Shown here one piece after another: positions 9,361-19,260 of a DNA stretch of 64,000 nt. Numbering within the stretch: the first letter of the stretch is position 1; the number at the start of each line of letters is the position of its first letter. Location: positions 434,001 through 498,000 of the forward strand of contig NZ_JAGTXM010000006.1 of assembly GCF_018252635.1 (NCBI RefSeq). The letters run 5' to 3'. Made by a program: the position numbers and the translations under genes. The stretch is from Citrobacter amalonaticus. GTDB lineage: Bacteria; Pseudomonadota; Gammaproteobacteria; Enterobacterales; Enterobacteriaceae. Under the pieces are notes generated by a model. It worked only from the letters and a program-made list of their open reading frames with translations, was not told the origin of the DNA and made no database searches.

Positions 9361-9915
9361 TTACTCCGGCAGCGTCCAGTCACCTTCGTTGAGCGGGCGC
9401 TGCATAATCAAGGTATCCCGCCAGTTTCCCTTCTTGTATCCGACGCTACGCAACTGTCCGGCGATCTCGAAACCGTGCTTTTTATGCAGTCGCAGCGAAC
9501 CCGGATTGTTATGTCCATCGCCAATCACCGCCACCATTTGCCGCCACGGTCCTTCCTCGCAGCGGGTAATTAGCGTATGCATTAACAGGCTACCGATGCC
9601 GCGTCCGGTCATGCTTGCATCGACATAAATCGACTCTTCCAGGGTAAAGCGGTAGGCAGGGCGTGGGCGATACTGCGTGGCGTAGCAATAACCGACCACC
9701 ACGCCGCGATAGAGCGCCACCAGCCACGGCAGACCATACTGTGCGACTGTACGCATACGTCGGCGCATTTCATCGATCGTCGGAGGCGTTTCTTCAAAAG
9801 AGGCGCGGCCATTCAACACATGCCACGCATACAACGAGGAGATCGCCTCTACGTCGTCGGGCAGTGCGTCGCGCACCGCAATATCGTTATCAGAAAGCGT
9901 ATCGGCAACAGACAT
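9361..9915 (-). CDS. GNAT-family N-acetyltransferase
   Basis: A 184-residue GNAT acetyltransferase resembling the phosphinothricin/methionine-sulfone acetyltransferase group (Pat/MnaT-like). RPAYRFTLEESIYVD (about 86-100) and TGRGIGSLLM (103-112), the acetyl-CoA pyrophosphate loop, are characteristic. The ATG at 9915 was preferred to an in-frame GTG at 9924 because AAGGTGAG lies at good spacing. The real substrate cannot be told from sequence. In K-12 pbpG and dld are neighbours, so this gene is an insertion or was lost there. It follows dld on the same strand beyond a hairpin. Confidence 0.85.
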   Translation of the reverse strand: MSVADTLSDNDIAVRDALPDDVEAISSLYAWHVLNGRASFEETPPTIDEMRRRMRTVAQYGLPWLVALYRGVVVGYCYATQYRPRPAYRFTLEESIYVDASMTGRGIGSLLMHTLITRCEEGPWRQMVAVIGDGHNNPGSLRLHKKHGFEIAGQLRSVGYKKGNWRDTLIMQRPLNEGDWTLPE

Positions 9916-9938
9916 GGTTCTCACCTTTGCGAAGATAA

Positions 9939-9961
9939 ACCGGAGTCATGACGACTCCGGT
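9939..9961 (-). terminator. hairpin between dld and the GNAT gene
   Basis: A perfect 9-bp stem ACCGGAGTC/GACTCCGGT with a five-base loop lies downstream of dld. On the minus strand it is followed by TTTATCTT. It is a likely dld terminator and ends only 23 bases before the acetyltransferase start codon. Confidence 0.6.
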
Positions 9962-10028
9962 ACATCTCATTACTTTTGCACGATATTTCGCGCAAATCCA
10001 GCCCATGCCAGCAGGCTATTTACTGGAG

Positions 10029-11750
10029 TTAATCAGAAGTGGGGGCTTTCCAGAATTTCTGCTTGCTGGTCTTGCCTATTCCGGGATTCATACTGTTGGT
10101 AGGGTCATTTTCGCGATAAAAACGGGTCAGCGCGGGTGGGGCTTCATACAGATGTCCGACGTTATGCTCCGCCGGGTATTGCGCGCCACGCTGTTGCAGC
10201 AGCTCCAGCATTTGCGCTTTCAGCGAGTGAGCATCCACGCCTTTCTTCACGATATAATCCTGATGGAAGACGTAGCACATAAAGTGACCGTAATAGAGCT
10301 TATGCACCAGTTGGCTGTCAATTTCCGCCGGCAGATGTTCATACCATTCTGTGTCATTGCGGCGCAGGGCGATATCCAGCGCCAGAATATCCTCCACCTC
10401 ATCGGCATGAACCGCCTGGTAGCGAATGGCCGCACCCGCTGCTGCGAAGCGGTGCAGGAAGGCTTTGCTGCCTTCTTCCGGCGTGCAGACAAAGAAGTCG
10501 CCTTCTGCGGTTTTAAAGAATTCCGTGAGCCAGTTTTGCGCTTCAGCAATGCCATCGCCCGCCATTTTTAACAGCAGATGATGTTCATATTTATCGCGCC
10601 AGCTTTTCATGCGCGGCGGCAAATGACCTGGAAACAGATGACCAAACTTTTGCATCGCGCGATCGGTAAAGTGTGGACGGAAGAATTTCACCTTTTCCAG
10701 CATCGCGTCGGTGCGTCCCTTCAGGGTAAAGAAAAACGGCATTTTGTCGGTGCCGAGTTTATCTATCATCAGAAAGGTGTCTTTACCGTACTGCTCCGCA
10801 ATGTCGTAAATGTCGCGGTGCATGTATTCCCCTGCCACCGGCAGATTGTCGAACTTCGCCAGAATATGACGGCGGATCTCCGTCAGCACCTCGGGTTGGT
10901 TGGTACCAATGTAAAACACCTGCTGGTTTTTTTCCGCTTCGAAGGTGTCGAGACGCACCGCGAAGACCGCCAGTTTCCCGGCGCAACCAGACGATTCGAA
11001 CAGGCGATCCGGGTCAGCGTTATAACGCGCGGGGGTGTCGGCGTCGATGTCTCTGACGCGAGTGATGTAGTCGTGATCGTGCGCATGACGCCCGTCGTGA
11101 CGCACATTTTCTTCTTTAATTCGTTCATCATCCAACTGGCTGAGGATTTGCTCTGGCGTTTGTCCCAGGTCAATCCCCAGATGGTTAACCAGCTGCAGCT
11201 TGCCGGTTTCATCAATACGGGCAAACAGGGACATTTCGGTATACGCCGGACCTCTTTGCACCAGCGAGCCGCCGGAGTTATTGCAGATCCCACCAATGAC
11301 CGACGCGCCGATGCACGATGAACCAATCACCGAGTGCGGTTCGCGCCCCAGCGGTTTTAGTGCTTTTTCCAGTGAATACAGCGTCGTGCCGGGATATGCC
11401 AGCACCTGTTCACCTTTTCCCAGCACGTGGAGTTTGTCGAGACGCAGGGTGCTGATGATCACAATCTCGCGGTCATAATCATTGCCGTTCGGCGTGGAGC
11501 CTTCGGTCAGGCCGGTATTGGCAGCCTGCATGAGGATAATTTTATCGGCATTGACGCAGGCGTTCAGAACGCGCCAGAGTTCCAGCAGCGATCCGGGAAA
11601 GACCACCGCCAGGGCGTCGCCCTGACCGGAACGGAAGCCCTTGCGATAGCGGGCGGTTTTAGCCGGTTCAGTCAGCAGGTGCGAATGTCCCACCAGGCGG
11701 GCGAGTTCATTCAGGAAGGTTTTATTATCAGTTGTTGTAATGGAAGACAT
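10029..11750 (-). CDS. dld: quinone-dependent D-lactate dehydrogenase
   Basis: A 573-residue peripheral membrane FAD enzyme that oxidises D-lactate to pyruvate and passes electrons to the quinone pool. The FAD-binding type 4 domain shows YPGTTLYSLEKALKPLG and SSCIGASVIGGICNNSGG; the rest is the membrane-associated lactate dehydrogenase C-terminal domain with DPTNSMNPGIGK near the end. The start MSSITTTDNKTFLNEL matches E. coli and has GGAGTGGAGA upstream, so the longer upstream frame was dropped. Divergent from bglX. Confidence 0.96.
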   Translation of the reverse strand: MSSITTTDNKTFLNELARLVGHSHLLTEPAKTARYRKGFRSGQGDALAVVFPGSLLELWRVLNACVNADKIILMQAANTGLTEGSTPNGNDYDREIVIISTLRLDKLHVLGKGEQVLAYPGTTLYSLEKALKPLGREPHSVIGSSCIGASVIGGICNNSGGSLVQRGPAYTEMSLFARIDETGKLQLVNHLGIDLGQTPEQILSQLDDERIKEENVRHDGRHAHDHDYITRVRDIDADTPARYNADPDRLFESSGCAGKLAVFAVRLDTFEAEKNQQVFYIGTNQPEVLTEIRRHILAKFDNLPVAGEYMHRDIYDIAEQYGKDTFLMIDKLGTDKMPFFFTLKGRTDAMLEKVKFFRPHFTDRAMQKFGHLFPGHLPPRMKSWRDKYEHHLLLKMAGDGIAEAQNWLTEFFKTAEGDFFVCTPEEGSKAFLHRFAAAGAAIRYQAVHADEVEDILALDIALRRNDTEWYEHLPAEIDSQLVHKLYYGHFMCYVFHQDYIVKKGVDAHSLKAQMLELLQQRGAQYPAEHNVGHLYEAPPALTRFYRENDPTNSMNPGIGKTSKQKFWKAPTSD

Positions 11751-11966
11751 TCTCCACTCCTTGTGGTGGGACAAAATATCAGGTTCAAGCATAGCGCTTT
11801 GTATGACAATACGCTTTCTCATTCACGCTGTCTTTGAATTGGCGGCGTTGAAAATTAAGAGAATAACCTTAGCTTTCTGCCGCGCTGCCGTTTAGGCTTA
11901 TGGCAAAATGCGGTTTTTGTTATATTTTCGCTGCCACGTCGGGCTTTAGAGAAAGAGAGAATCAAC

Positions 11967-14264
11967 ATGAAATGGCTATGTTCTGTAGGTGTAGCAGTCA
12001 GTCTGGCGTTGCAGCCAGCGCTGGCGGAGGAACTGTTCGGTAACCATCCGCTGACGCCGGAGGCGCGGGATGCGTTTGTCACCCAGTTGCTGACGAAAAT
12101 GACCGTCGATGAAAAAATTGGTCAGTTGCGTCTAATCAGCGTCGGCCCGGATAACCCTAAGGAAGCGATCCGCGAGATGATCAAAGACGGCCAGGTGGGG
12201 GCGATTTTTAACACCGTCACCCGTCAGGACATCCGCAAGATGCAGGATCAGGTGATGGAACTGAGCCGCCTGAAAATCCCTCTCTTTTTTGCCTACGACG
12301 TGCTGCATGGCCAGCGTACTGTCTTCCCGATTAGCCTCGGGCTGGCGTCCTCTTTCAATCTCGACGCGGTCAAAACCGTCGGACGTATCTCGGCGTATGA
12401 AGCCGCCGACGACGGCCTGAATATGACCTGGGCGCCGATGGTCGACGTCTCCCGCGATCCGCGCTGGGGACGCGCCTCGGAAGGTTTTGGTGAAGATACG
12501 TATCTGACCTCCATCATGGGGAAAACGATGGTGGAAGCGATGCAGGGCAAAAGCCCGGCGGATCGCTATTCGGTGATGACCAGCGTGAAGCATTTCGCCG
12601 CCTACGGTGCCGTGGAGGGCGGTAAAGAGTACAACACCGTGGACATGAGTCCGCAGCGCCTGTTTAACGACTATATGCCGCCGTACAAAGCCGGTCTGGA
12701 TGCGGGTAGCGGCGCGGTGATGGTGGCGTTGAACTCACTGAACGGCACGCCAGCGACCTCTGATTCCTGGCTGCTGAAGGACATTCTGCGCGACAAATGG
12801 GGCTTTAAAGGCATTACCGTCTCTGACCATGGTGCTATCAAAGAGCTGATTAAACACGGCACCGCCGCCGATCCGGAAGATGCCGTGCGCGTGGCGCTCA
12901 AGTCCGGTATTAACATGAGCATGAGCGACGAGTATTACAGCAAGTACCTGCCGGGACTGATCAAATCCGGCAAAGTGACGATGGCGGAGCTGGATGACGC
13001 GACGCGTCACGTACTCAACGTGAAATATGACATGGGGCTGTTTAACGATCCTTATAGCCATCTTGGGGCGAAAGAGTCGGATCCGGTAGATACCAATGCC
13101 GAAAGCCGTTTGCACCGCAAAGAGGCGCGTGAAGTGGCGCGTGAAAGTCTGGTGCTGCTGAAAAACCGCCTCGACACGCTGCCGTTGAAAAAATCGGGGA
13201 CGATTGCGGTTGTCGGCCCGCTGGCGGACAGCAAGCGCGACGTGATGGGCAGTTGGTCCGCTGCCGGAGTCGCCGATCAGTCCGTCACCGTGCTGACCGG
13301 CATTAAAAATGCCCTGGGTACAAAGGGTAAAGTGGTGTACGCCCATGGGGCGAACGTCACCAATGATAAAGATATCGTCACCTTCCTCAATCAGTATGAA
13401 GAGGCGGTGAAGGTGGACTCGCGTTCTCCTCAGGAGATGATTGATGAAGCCGTCAAGGCGGCGAAGCAGTCTGACGTCGTTGTCGCCGTGGTGGGTGAGG
13501 CGCAGGGCATGGCGCATGAAGCGTCAAGCCGTACCGATATCACGCTGCCACAGAGCCAGCGTGATTTGATTGCGGCACTGAAAGCGACCGGCAAACCGCT
13601 GGTGCTGGTGCTAATGAACGGTCGTCCGCTGGCGCTGGTGAAAGAAGATCAACAGGCCGATGCGATTCTGGAAACCTGGTTTGCCGGTACGGAAGGCGGC
13701 AACGCGATTGCTGACGTCCTGTTTGGCGACTACAACCCATCGGGCAAACTGCCGATGTCCTTCCCTCGTTCGGTGGGGCAGATCCCGACCTATTACAGTC
13801 ACCTCAACACCGGACGTCCGTACAACGCTGATAAGCCGAACAAATACACTTCTCGCTACTTTGACGAAGCCAACGGCCCGCTCTATCCATTTGGTTATGG
13901 TCTGAGTTACACCACGTTTGACGTTTCTGACGTGACGCTCTCTGCGCCAACCATGAAACGTGACGGCAGCGTGACGGCAAGTGTGAAGGTAACCAACACC
14001 GGCAAGCGTGAGGGTGAGACGGTGATTCAGCTGTACGTGCAGGACGTCACGGCTTCTCTGAGTCGTCCGGTGAAAGAGCTGAAAGGCTTTAAGAAAGTGA
14101 ACCTGAAACCTGGCGAAACGCAGACCGTCAGCTTCCCGATTGATCTCAATGCGCTGAAATTCTGGAATCAGCAGATGAAGTTTGATGCCGAACCTGGCAA
14201 ATTCAACGTCTTTATCGGCGTCGATTCTGCCCGCGTGAAGCAGGGATCGTTTGAATTGTTGTAA
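11967..14264 (+). CDS. bglX: periplasmic beta-D-glucoside glucohydrolase
   Basis: A 765-residue family 3 glycoside hydrolase exported by a signal peptide cleaved near ALA20. The nucleophile Asp287 lies in GITVSDHGAI. The N-terminal barrel (to about 360), the alpha/beta sandwich and the C-terminal fibronectin III-like domain (about 660-750, VKVTNTGKREGETVIQLYV) are all present. AGAGAGAA precedes the ATG. Length equals E. coli BglX. Confidence 0.96.
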   Translation: MKWLCSVGVAVSLALQPALAEELFGNHPLTPEARDAFVTQLLTKMTVDEKIGQLRLISVGPDNPKEAIREMIKDGQVGAIFNTVTRQDIRKMQDQVMELSRLKIPLFFAYDVLHGQRTVFPISLGLASSFNLDAVKTVGRISAYEAADDGLNMTWAPMVDVSRDPRWGRASEGFGEDTYLTSIMGKTMVEAMQGKSPADRYSVMTSVKHFAAYGAVEGGKEYNTVDMSPQRLFNDYMPPYKAGLDAGSGAVMVALNSLNGTPATSDSWLLKDILRDKWGFKGITVSDHGAIKELIKHGTAADPEDAVRVALKSGINMSMSDEYYSKYLPGLIKSGKVTMAELDDATRHVLNVKYDMGLFNDPYSHLGAKESDPVDTNAESRLHRKEAREVARESLVLLKNRLDTLPLKKSGTIAVVGPLADSKRDVMGSWSAAGVADQSVTVLTGIKNALGTKGKVVYAHGANVTNDKDIVTFLNQYEEAVKVDSRSPQEMIDEAVKAAKQSDVVVAVVGEAQGMAHEASSRTDITLPQSQRDLIAALKATGKPLVLVLMNGRPLALVKEDQQADAILETWFAGTEGGNAIADVLFGDYNPSGKLPMSFPRSVGQIPTYYSHLNTGRPYNADKPNKYTSRYFDEANGPLYPFGYGLSYTTFDVSDVTLSAPTMKRDGSVTASVKVTNTGKREGETVIQLYVQDVTASLSRPVKELKGFKKVNLKPGETQTVSFPIDLNALKFWNQQMKFDAEPGKFNVFIGVDSARVKQGSFELL

Positions 14265-14271
14265 CCGTTAC

Positions 14272-14300
14272 GGGGGAACTGACTACTGGGTTCCCCCTTG
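14272..14300 (+). terminator. bglX terminator
   Basis: An 8-bp stem GGGGGAAC/GTTCCCCC (14272-14279 and 14290-14297) lies seven bases after the bglX stop and is followed by TTGTTGG. It is a probable intrinsic terminator. Confidence 0.65.
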
Positions 14301-14404
14301 TTGGTACCGTGAAAAAACGGAAATGTTGGGTTAACAGAACACTTTTCGACTATGCTTTCCCCTCAAGTGGCTGAAAAAGGCGGCAAAAAGATGAGGAAAG
14401 CATC

Positions 14405-15322
14405 ATGACAATCTCAAAGATTTGGGCCGGTTCGCTGGCGCTGTTCGCGGCAGTGAGCTTACCCTTGCAGGCGGCGTCGCCGGTGAAGGTCGGGTCGAAA
14501 ATTGACACCGAAGGCGCGCTGCTCGGCAACATCATTTTGCAGGTGCTGGAAAGCCACGGCGTCAAAACGGTCAATAAAGTCCAGTTAGGTACCACACCGG
14601 TCGTGCGCGGCGCGATCACTTCGGGCGAACTGGATATCTACCCTGAATACACCGGTAACGGCGCGTTCTTTTTTAAAGATGAAAACGATCCGGCGTGGAA
14701 AAATGCGCAAGCAGGCTTTGAGAAAGTCAAAAAACTCGATGCAGAGCAGAATAAACTGGTCTGGTTAACGCCTGCTCCCGCCAACAATACATGGACTATC
14801 GCGGTACGTAGCGATGTCGCCGAAAAGAATAAACTCACCTCCCTGGCCGATCTCGGGCGTTATCTGAAAGCGGGCGGCACCTTCAAACTGGCCGCCTCCG
14901 CTGAATTTATCGAGCGTGCTGATGCGCTGCCGGCGTTTGAAAAAGCCTACGATTTCACGCTCAGTCAGGCGCAACTGCTTTCGCTGGCGGGGGGTGACAC
15001 CGCCGTGACCATTAAAGCGGCCGCGCAGCAAACGTCTGGCGTCAACGCCGCGATGGCCTACGGTACGGATGGTCCGGTCGCCGCACTGGGGCTACAGACC
15101 TTAAGCGATCCTAAGGGCGTTCAGCCCATTTATGCGCCAGCGCCTGTGGTGCGTGAGGCGGTACTGAAGGCGTATCCGCAGATGACGGAATGGCTGCAAC
15201 CGGTGTTTGCCAGCCTCGATGAAAAAACGTTGCAACAACTTAATGCCAGCATTGCCGTTGAAGGGTTAGACGCCAAAAAAGTGGCGGCTGATTATCTGAA
15301 ACAAAAAGGATGGGTGAAGTAA
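14405..15322 (+). CDS. osmF: osmoprotectant-type ABC importer, periplasmic binding protein
   Basis: A 305-residue solute-binding protein (YehZ/OsmF) of the OpuAC/ProX-like family, exported by a signal peptide ending near LQA23. KVGSKIDTEGALLGNIILQVLE and DIYPEYTGNGAFF are typical of the glycine-betaine/choline type fold. It heads the osmF-yehY-yehX-yehW operon; in E. coli this operon is RpoS-dependent and induced by osmotic stress, and the system binds betaine only weakly, so the natural ligand is uncertain. Confidence 0.94.
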   Translation: MTISKIWAGSLALFAAVSLPLQAASPVKVGSKIDTEGALLGNIILQVLESHGVKTVNKVQLGTTPVVRGAITSGELDIYPEYTGNGAFFFKDENDPAWKNAQAGFEKVKKLDAEQNKLVWLTPAPANNTWTIAVRSDVAEKNKLTSLADLGRYLKAGGTFKLAASAEFIERADALPAFEKAYDFTLSQAQLLSLAGGDTAVTIKAAAQQTSGVNAAMAYGTDGPVAALGLQTLSDPKGVQPIYAPAPVVREAVLKAYPQMTEWLQPVFASLDEKTLQQLNASIAVEGLDAKKVAADYLKQKGWVK

Positions 15323-15346
15323 AAGGACGACAAAAGGTTGGGTGAC

Positions 15347-16504
15347 GTGTCCAAAGTCAGTATTCAGCGCGTATTGTTGCTGCTGGTGATTCTTTCAGCC
15401 GCTGCCGTCGCGCTGCCGTTTGTGAACTATGCGCCGAATCGCCTGGTATCGGGAGAGGGACGACAGATCTGGGCTCTCTGGCCGGGTTCGGTGTCGATGC
15501 TCACCGGTGCAGGCTGCGCCCTGCTGGCATTGTGCTTTGTGCCAGGAAGAAAAGGGGCCGTGTGTACGCTGGTGGTGACGCAACTACTGGTGATCCTGAT
15601 GCTGTGGAGCGTAGGCCGGGCAGCGACGTATCTGGCGGAAACCGGGACACCGCTGGCGCGAACCAGCGTAGGAAGCGGTTTGTGGCTGGGGCTCGCGCTG
15701 GGATTACTGGCCTGCAGTGACGCTATCCGGCGGATTACCGCGCAACCACTCTGGCGCTGGGTGTTACATGCGCAGATGGCGATTATTCCCGTCATACTCC
15801 TGTTGACGGGGACGTTCGACGACCTTTCATTACTCAAAGAGTACGCTAACCGCCAGGATGTCTTTGATGATGCGCTGGCTCAGCATCTGACGCTGCTGTT
15901 GGGGACCGTATTGCCCGCGCTGGCGATTGGCATTCCGCTCGGTATGGGATGTTATTTTTCACCCTCTCTGCAGGGGCCGGTATTTACCGTCCTCAATGTG
16001 ATCCAGACCGTTCCTTCTGTCGCCCTGTTTGGTCTACTGATTGCGCCGCTTGCCGGACTGGTAAAAGCGTTCCCCTGGCTTGCCACGGTGGGCGTGGCGG
16101 GAACCGGTTTGACGCCTGCGCTGATCGCGCTGGTGCTGTATGCACTTTTGCCGCTGGTACGTGGTGTCGTGGCCGGGCTGAATCAGGTTCCCCGCGATGT
16201 TCTGGAAAGCGCACGCGCGATGGGCATGAGTACCGCTCAGCGATTCCTTCACGTGCAGTTGCCGCTGGCGTTGCCGGTCTTCTTACGGAGTCTGCGCGTG
16301 GTGATGGTTCAGACCGTCGGGATGGCCGTCATTGCGGCGCTGATTGGCGCTGGCGGTTTCGGCGCGCTGGTGTTTCAGGGACTGCTCAGCAACGCCGTGG
16401 ATCTGGTGTTGCTGGGGGTGATCCCGGTTATCGCGCTGGCGGTACTGATTGATGCTCTGTTTGACTTAGGAATTGCTCTGCTGAAGGTAACCCACCATGA
16501 TTGA
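15347..16504 (+). CDS. yehY: osmoprotectant-type ABC importer permease YehY
   Basis: A 385-residue permease with an N-terminal set of extra membrane segments and a C-terminal binding-protein-dependent transport domain holding the loop [25 protein letters not shown] chose the GTG at 15347 because it gives the E. coli length; a TTG nine bases upstream is also possible and both have weak AAGG ribosome sites. It lies 24 bases after osmF and overlaps yehX by 8 bases. Confidence 0.9.
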   Translation: MSKVSIQRVLLLLVILSAAAVALPFVNYAPNRLVSGEGRQIWALWPGSVSMLTGAGCALLALCFVPGRKGAVCTLVVTQLLVILMLWSVGRAATYLAETGTPLARTSVGSGLWLGLALGLLACSDAIRRITAQPLWRWVLHAQMAIIPVILLLTGTFDDLSLLKEYANRQDVFDDALAQHLTLLLGTVLPALAIGIPLGMGCYFSPSLQGPVFTVLNVIQTVPSVALFGLLIAPLAGLVKAFPWLATVGVAGTGLTPALIALVLYALLPLVRGVVAGLNQVPRDVLESARAMGMSTAQRFLHVQLPLALPVFLRSLRVVMVQTVGMAVIAALIGAGGFGALVFQGLLSNAVDLVLLGVIPVIALAVLIDALFDLGIALLKVTHHD

Positions 16505-17444
16505 ATTTAGCCACGTCAATAAAACCTTTGGTGAGCACAACGCGGTTAGCGACCTGAATCTGCACATTAAAGAAGGCAGTTTCTCGGTACTGATTGGCAC
16601 CTCGGGATCGGGAAAATCCACCACCCTGAAAATGATTAACCGGCTGGTGGAACATGACAGCGGCAGGATCCGCTTTGCTGGCGAGGAGATTCGCCGTCTG
16701 CCGGTGCTGGAACTGCGTCGACGAATGGGTTATGCGATTCAGTCGATTGGCCTGTTTCCGCACTGGATGGTGGCACAGAACATCGCCACCGTGCCGCAAC
16801 TGCTGAAGTGGCCGCGCAGAAAAATTGATGAGCGGGTGGATGAATTAATGGCGTTGCTCGGGCTGGAAGAGGGGTTGCGCGAGCGCTATCCGCACCAGCT
16901 TTCCGGTGGACAGCAGCAGCGCGTGGGCGTGGCGCGTGCGCTGGCCGCCGATCCGCAGGTGCTGCTAATGGATGAACCGTTTGGCGCGTTGGATCCGGTC
17001 ACGCGCGGGGCGCTGCAGCAGGAGATGACCCGTATCCATCGTTTGCTGGGGCGAACCATTGTGCTGGTGACGCACGACATTGATGAAGCGCTGCGGCTGG
17101 CAGAGCATCTTGTACTGATGGACAGCGGTAAGATTGTCCAGCAGGGGACGCCATTGGCGATGCTGACGGCCCCGAACAATGACTTTGTGCAACAGTTTTT
17201 CGGTCGCAGTGAACTGGGGGTGCGACTGCTGTCGCTGCGAACTGTAGCAGATTATGTTCGCCGGGATGAGCATATTGACGGAGAGGCGCTGACGGAAGAG
17301 ATGACCCTGCGCGATGCGCTTTCGGCGTTTGTCGCGCGTGGCTGTGAGGTGTTACCGGTGGTTAACCCGCAGGGCATTGTGTGCGGGACGCTGCATTTTC
17401 GCGATCTGTTATCGGAGACGCTGGCGCATGAAACGACTGCGTGA
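16497..17444 (+). CDS. yehX: osmoprotectant-type ABC importer ATPase YehX
   Basis: A 315-residue ATP-binding subunit. Walker [10 protein letters not shown] is at 34-42, the signature LSGGQQQR at 135-142 and Walker B LLMDEP at 156-161, followed by the D-loop and the switch His in [11 protein letters not shown]-terminal extension of about 90 residues looks like a degenerate CBS region, as in OpuCA/ProV-like ATPases. It overlaps yehY by 8 bases and yehW by 17, suggesting translational coupling. Confidence 0.94.
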   Translation: MIEFSHVNKTFGEHNAVSDLNLHIKEGSFSVLIGTSGSGKSTTLKMINRLVEHDSGRIRFAGEEIRRLPVLELRRRMGYAIQSIGLFPHWMVAQNIATVPQLLKWPRRKIDERVDELMALLGLEEGLRERYPHQLSGGQQQRVGVARALAADPQVLLMDEPFGALDPVTRGALQQEMTRIHRLLGRTIVLVTHDIDEALRLAEHLVLMDSGKIVQQGTPLAMLTAPNNDFVQQFFGRSELGVRLLSLRTVADYVRRDEHIDGEALTEEMTLRDALSAFVARGCEVLPVVNPQGIVCGTLHFRDLLSETLAHETTA

Positions 17445-18159
17445 CCCGCTGCTCTGGCTGATCGCGCTTTTCCTGCTGATGCTGGCAGGTTTACCGCACA
17501 GCCAGGCCATTTTCGCCAGCCTGTTTCCCGAGCTTCCACGTCCGGTTTACCAACAGGAGAGTTTTCTCGCGCTGGCGCTGGCCCATCTCCGGCTGGTGGC
17601 CGTGTCGAGCCTGTTTGCCGTGGTGATTGGCGTGGGGGCCGGGATTGTAGTGACACGGCCGTGGGGAAGAGAATTTCGTCCGCTGGTGGAGACCATTGCC
17701 GCCGTTGGACAAACCTTTCCGCCCGTCGCGGTACTGGCGATTGCGGTGCCGGTGATGGGGTTTGGTCAGCAACCGGCCATAATAGCGTTGATTTTGTACG
17801 GCGTGTTACCCATTCTGCAGGCGACGCTGGCGGGGATAGGCTCGATCCCGGAAAGTGTGTGCAGCATTGCCTGCGGTATGGGGATGAGTCCGGGACAACA
17901 GTTACGCAAGGTTGAGCTGCCGCTGGCGGCACCGGTGATTCTGGCTGGTGTACGAACGTCGGTGATTATCAATATTGGCACCGCGACCATCGCGTCGACG
18001 GTGGGCGCCAGCACGCTCGGCACACCGATTATCATTGGGCTGAGCGGATTCAACACAGCGTATGTCATTCAGGGCGCGCTACTGGTCGCGCTGGCAGCGA
18101 TCATCGTTGACCGCCTGTTCGAACGGTTAGTGCGACGCCTTAGCCGGCACGCAGAATGA
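17428..18159 (+). CDS. yehW: osmoprotectant-type ABC importer permease YehW
   Basis: A 243-residue permease whose start [15 protein letters not shown] and length equal E. coli YehW. About six hydrophobic segments are visible, and the EAA-like loop reads [24 protein letters not shown], which should contact YehX. The gene starts inside yehX and its last 20 bases overlap the 3' end of the convergent small gene yohO. Confidence 0.94.
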   Translation: MKRLRDPLLWLIALFLLMLAGLPHSQAIFASLFPELPRPVYQQESFLALALAHLRLVAVSSLFAVVIGVGAGIVVTRPWGREFRPLVETIAAVGQTFPPVAVLAIAVPVMGFGQQPAIIALILYGVLPILQATLAGIGSIPESVCSIACGMGMSPGQQLRKVELPLAAPVILAGVRTSVIINIGTATIASTVGASTLGTPIIIGLSGFNTAYVIQGALLVALAAIIVDRLFERLVRRLSRHAE

Positions 18160-18247
18160 AGGTATAGCCTGCAAGCATCACGCCGCCAATGCCACCGATG
18201 GCCATGAGTAAAAAGAGGGTGATCACACCGATTTTTGCTACGCTCAT
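18140..18247 (-). CDS. yohO: small single-span membrane protein YohO
   Basis: A 35-codon gene, [19 protein letters not shown] followed by a second half ending TFILRAG. It is nearly identical to E. coli YohO as I recall it. It is one hydrophobic helix with a short basic tail. TAAGGAG precedes the ATG at ideal spacing. Its 3' end overlaps convergent yehW by 20 bases. Function is unknown. Confidence 0.88.
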   Translation of the reverse strand: MSVAKIGVITLFLLMAIGGIGGVMLAGYTFILRAG

Positions 18248-18273
18248 GATGTTCTCCTTATGTTAACTCAGAG

Positions 18274-18302
18274 ATTATACAGAGAAGCGTAGGTGTTAAT
18301 GA
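18274..18302 (-). promoter_or_regulatory. predicted yohO promoter
   Basis: On the minus strand a consensus TATAAT (18274-18279) lies about 27 bases before the yohO start, with a weak TCATTA at 17-bp spacing as the -35. It sits in the gap between mlrA and yohO, so yohO probably has its own promoter. Confidence 0.4.
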
Positions 18303-18306
18303 ATCA

Positions 18307-19038
18307 TTAAATGCCAAGTGGGTAAATATCGTGTCCTTCCGCGCGCCAGACATTCAGCTGCTGCTGCTGTGCCGACGTCTGATTTTCACCGCACCACACC
18401 AGTAAAGTACGTCCTTCGAACAGATCCGGGCGAAACTGGCTCAGTGAATGGGCCAGTACGTCAACCCGCCATCCTTGTTGACTGGCGACCCAGCCTTCCA
18501 GCCACAGACGGGTGGTATCGTGAATATTCCAGCCCACCACCAGCGCATCTTTACCCTGTTTTTTTCTGGCTGAGGCGAGGCAAATGGCGATGTAATTGAT
18601 CAGTACGCCATCAAGGATCCCCAGTAGCGCCAGGAGGGTCGGTTGTTGGCACTGCAATCGCCGACGTAGCGGAAGAAAAAGATGAGTGGTCAGCGTTTGC
18701 GCCGGGTAATCCTGGCCACGCTCTTTCAGCCAGACCCGCAGGCTGTGCAGGTTGTTATTTTGCAGGTAGTGCAGCAGGGTTTCCTGTTGTTCACGCCAGC
18801 CGTTTTGCAGGTCCACGTTTTCATTGCTCAACAGCATTTTGACTTTGCTGACCTGCACTCCGTTATCTATCCAGCGCTTGATTTCGCGGATCCTGTCGAT
18901 ATCCGAATCATTGAACAGGCGATGTCCCCCGTCGGTACGCTGGGGTTTCAACAATCCATAACGCCGTTGCCATGCGCGAAGCGTAACGGGGTTAATATCA
19001 CAAAGCAAAGCCACTTCACCTATGGTGTAAAGCGCCAT
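18307..19038 (-). CDS. mlrA: MerR-family regulator of curli and biofilm genes
   Basis: A 243-residue regulator with an N-terminal MerR helix-turn-helix (YTIGEVALLCDINPVTLRAWQRRYGLL) and a C-terminal domain related to B12-binding sensor folds. In E. coli and Salmonella MlrA activates csgD and is tied to cyclic-di-GMP signalling. Two ATG codons stand in tandem (19041, 19038); I used the second, which gives the E. coli length and better spacing to AAGGA. Divergent from btsS. Confidence 0.94.
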   Translation of the reverse strand: MALYTIGEVALLCDINPVTLRAWQRRYGLLKPQRTDGGHRLFNDSDIDRIREIKRWIDNGVQVSKVKMLLSNENVDLQNGWREQQETLLHYLQNNNLHSLRVWLKERGQDYPAQTLTTHLFLPLRRRLQCQQPTLLALLGILDGVLINYIAICLASARKKQGKDALVVGWNIHDTTRLWLEGWVASQQGWRVDVLAHSLSQFRPDLFEGRTLLVWCGENQTSAQQQQLNVWRAEGHDIYPLGI

Positions 19039-19260
19039 CATTTTATCCTTGCTCGCGAGGTCCCAGTCTAACTTTAGTCGCTCTTTTTCGAACCAGGTAG
19101 TTTTGTCTGTTTATTGTTCAAATGAGGGGCGGTTTTAGCAGCCCACCAGCACTTTTGTGTGATTTCTCTTACGAATTTCTCATTTTATGCAACAGTTCAA
19201 AGACAGCTCCCGCGAGTCGATGTATGTTACGCCGTTTACTTCGATGTGTGGTCTGCAGGT

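Noticed and set aside
9916-9924. GTG start for the GNAT gene at 9924
   Set aside because: The ATG at 9915 has AAGGTGAG at proper spacing; the GTG would overlap that ribosome site.
10029-11321. Long plus-strand reading frames opposite dld (for example 10578-11321)
   Set aside because: They are antisense shadows of a strongly conserved gene with high GC at third positions; no ribosome sites or recognisable domains.
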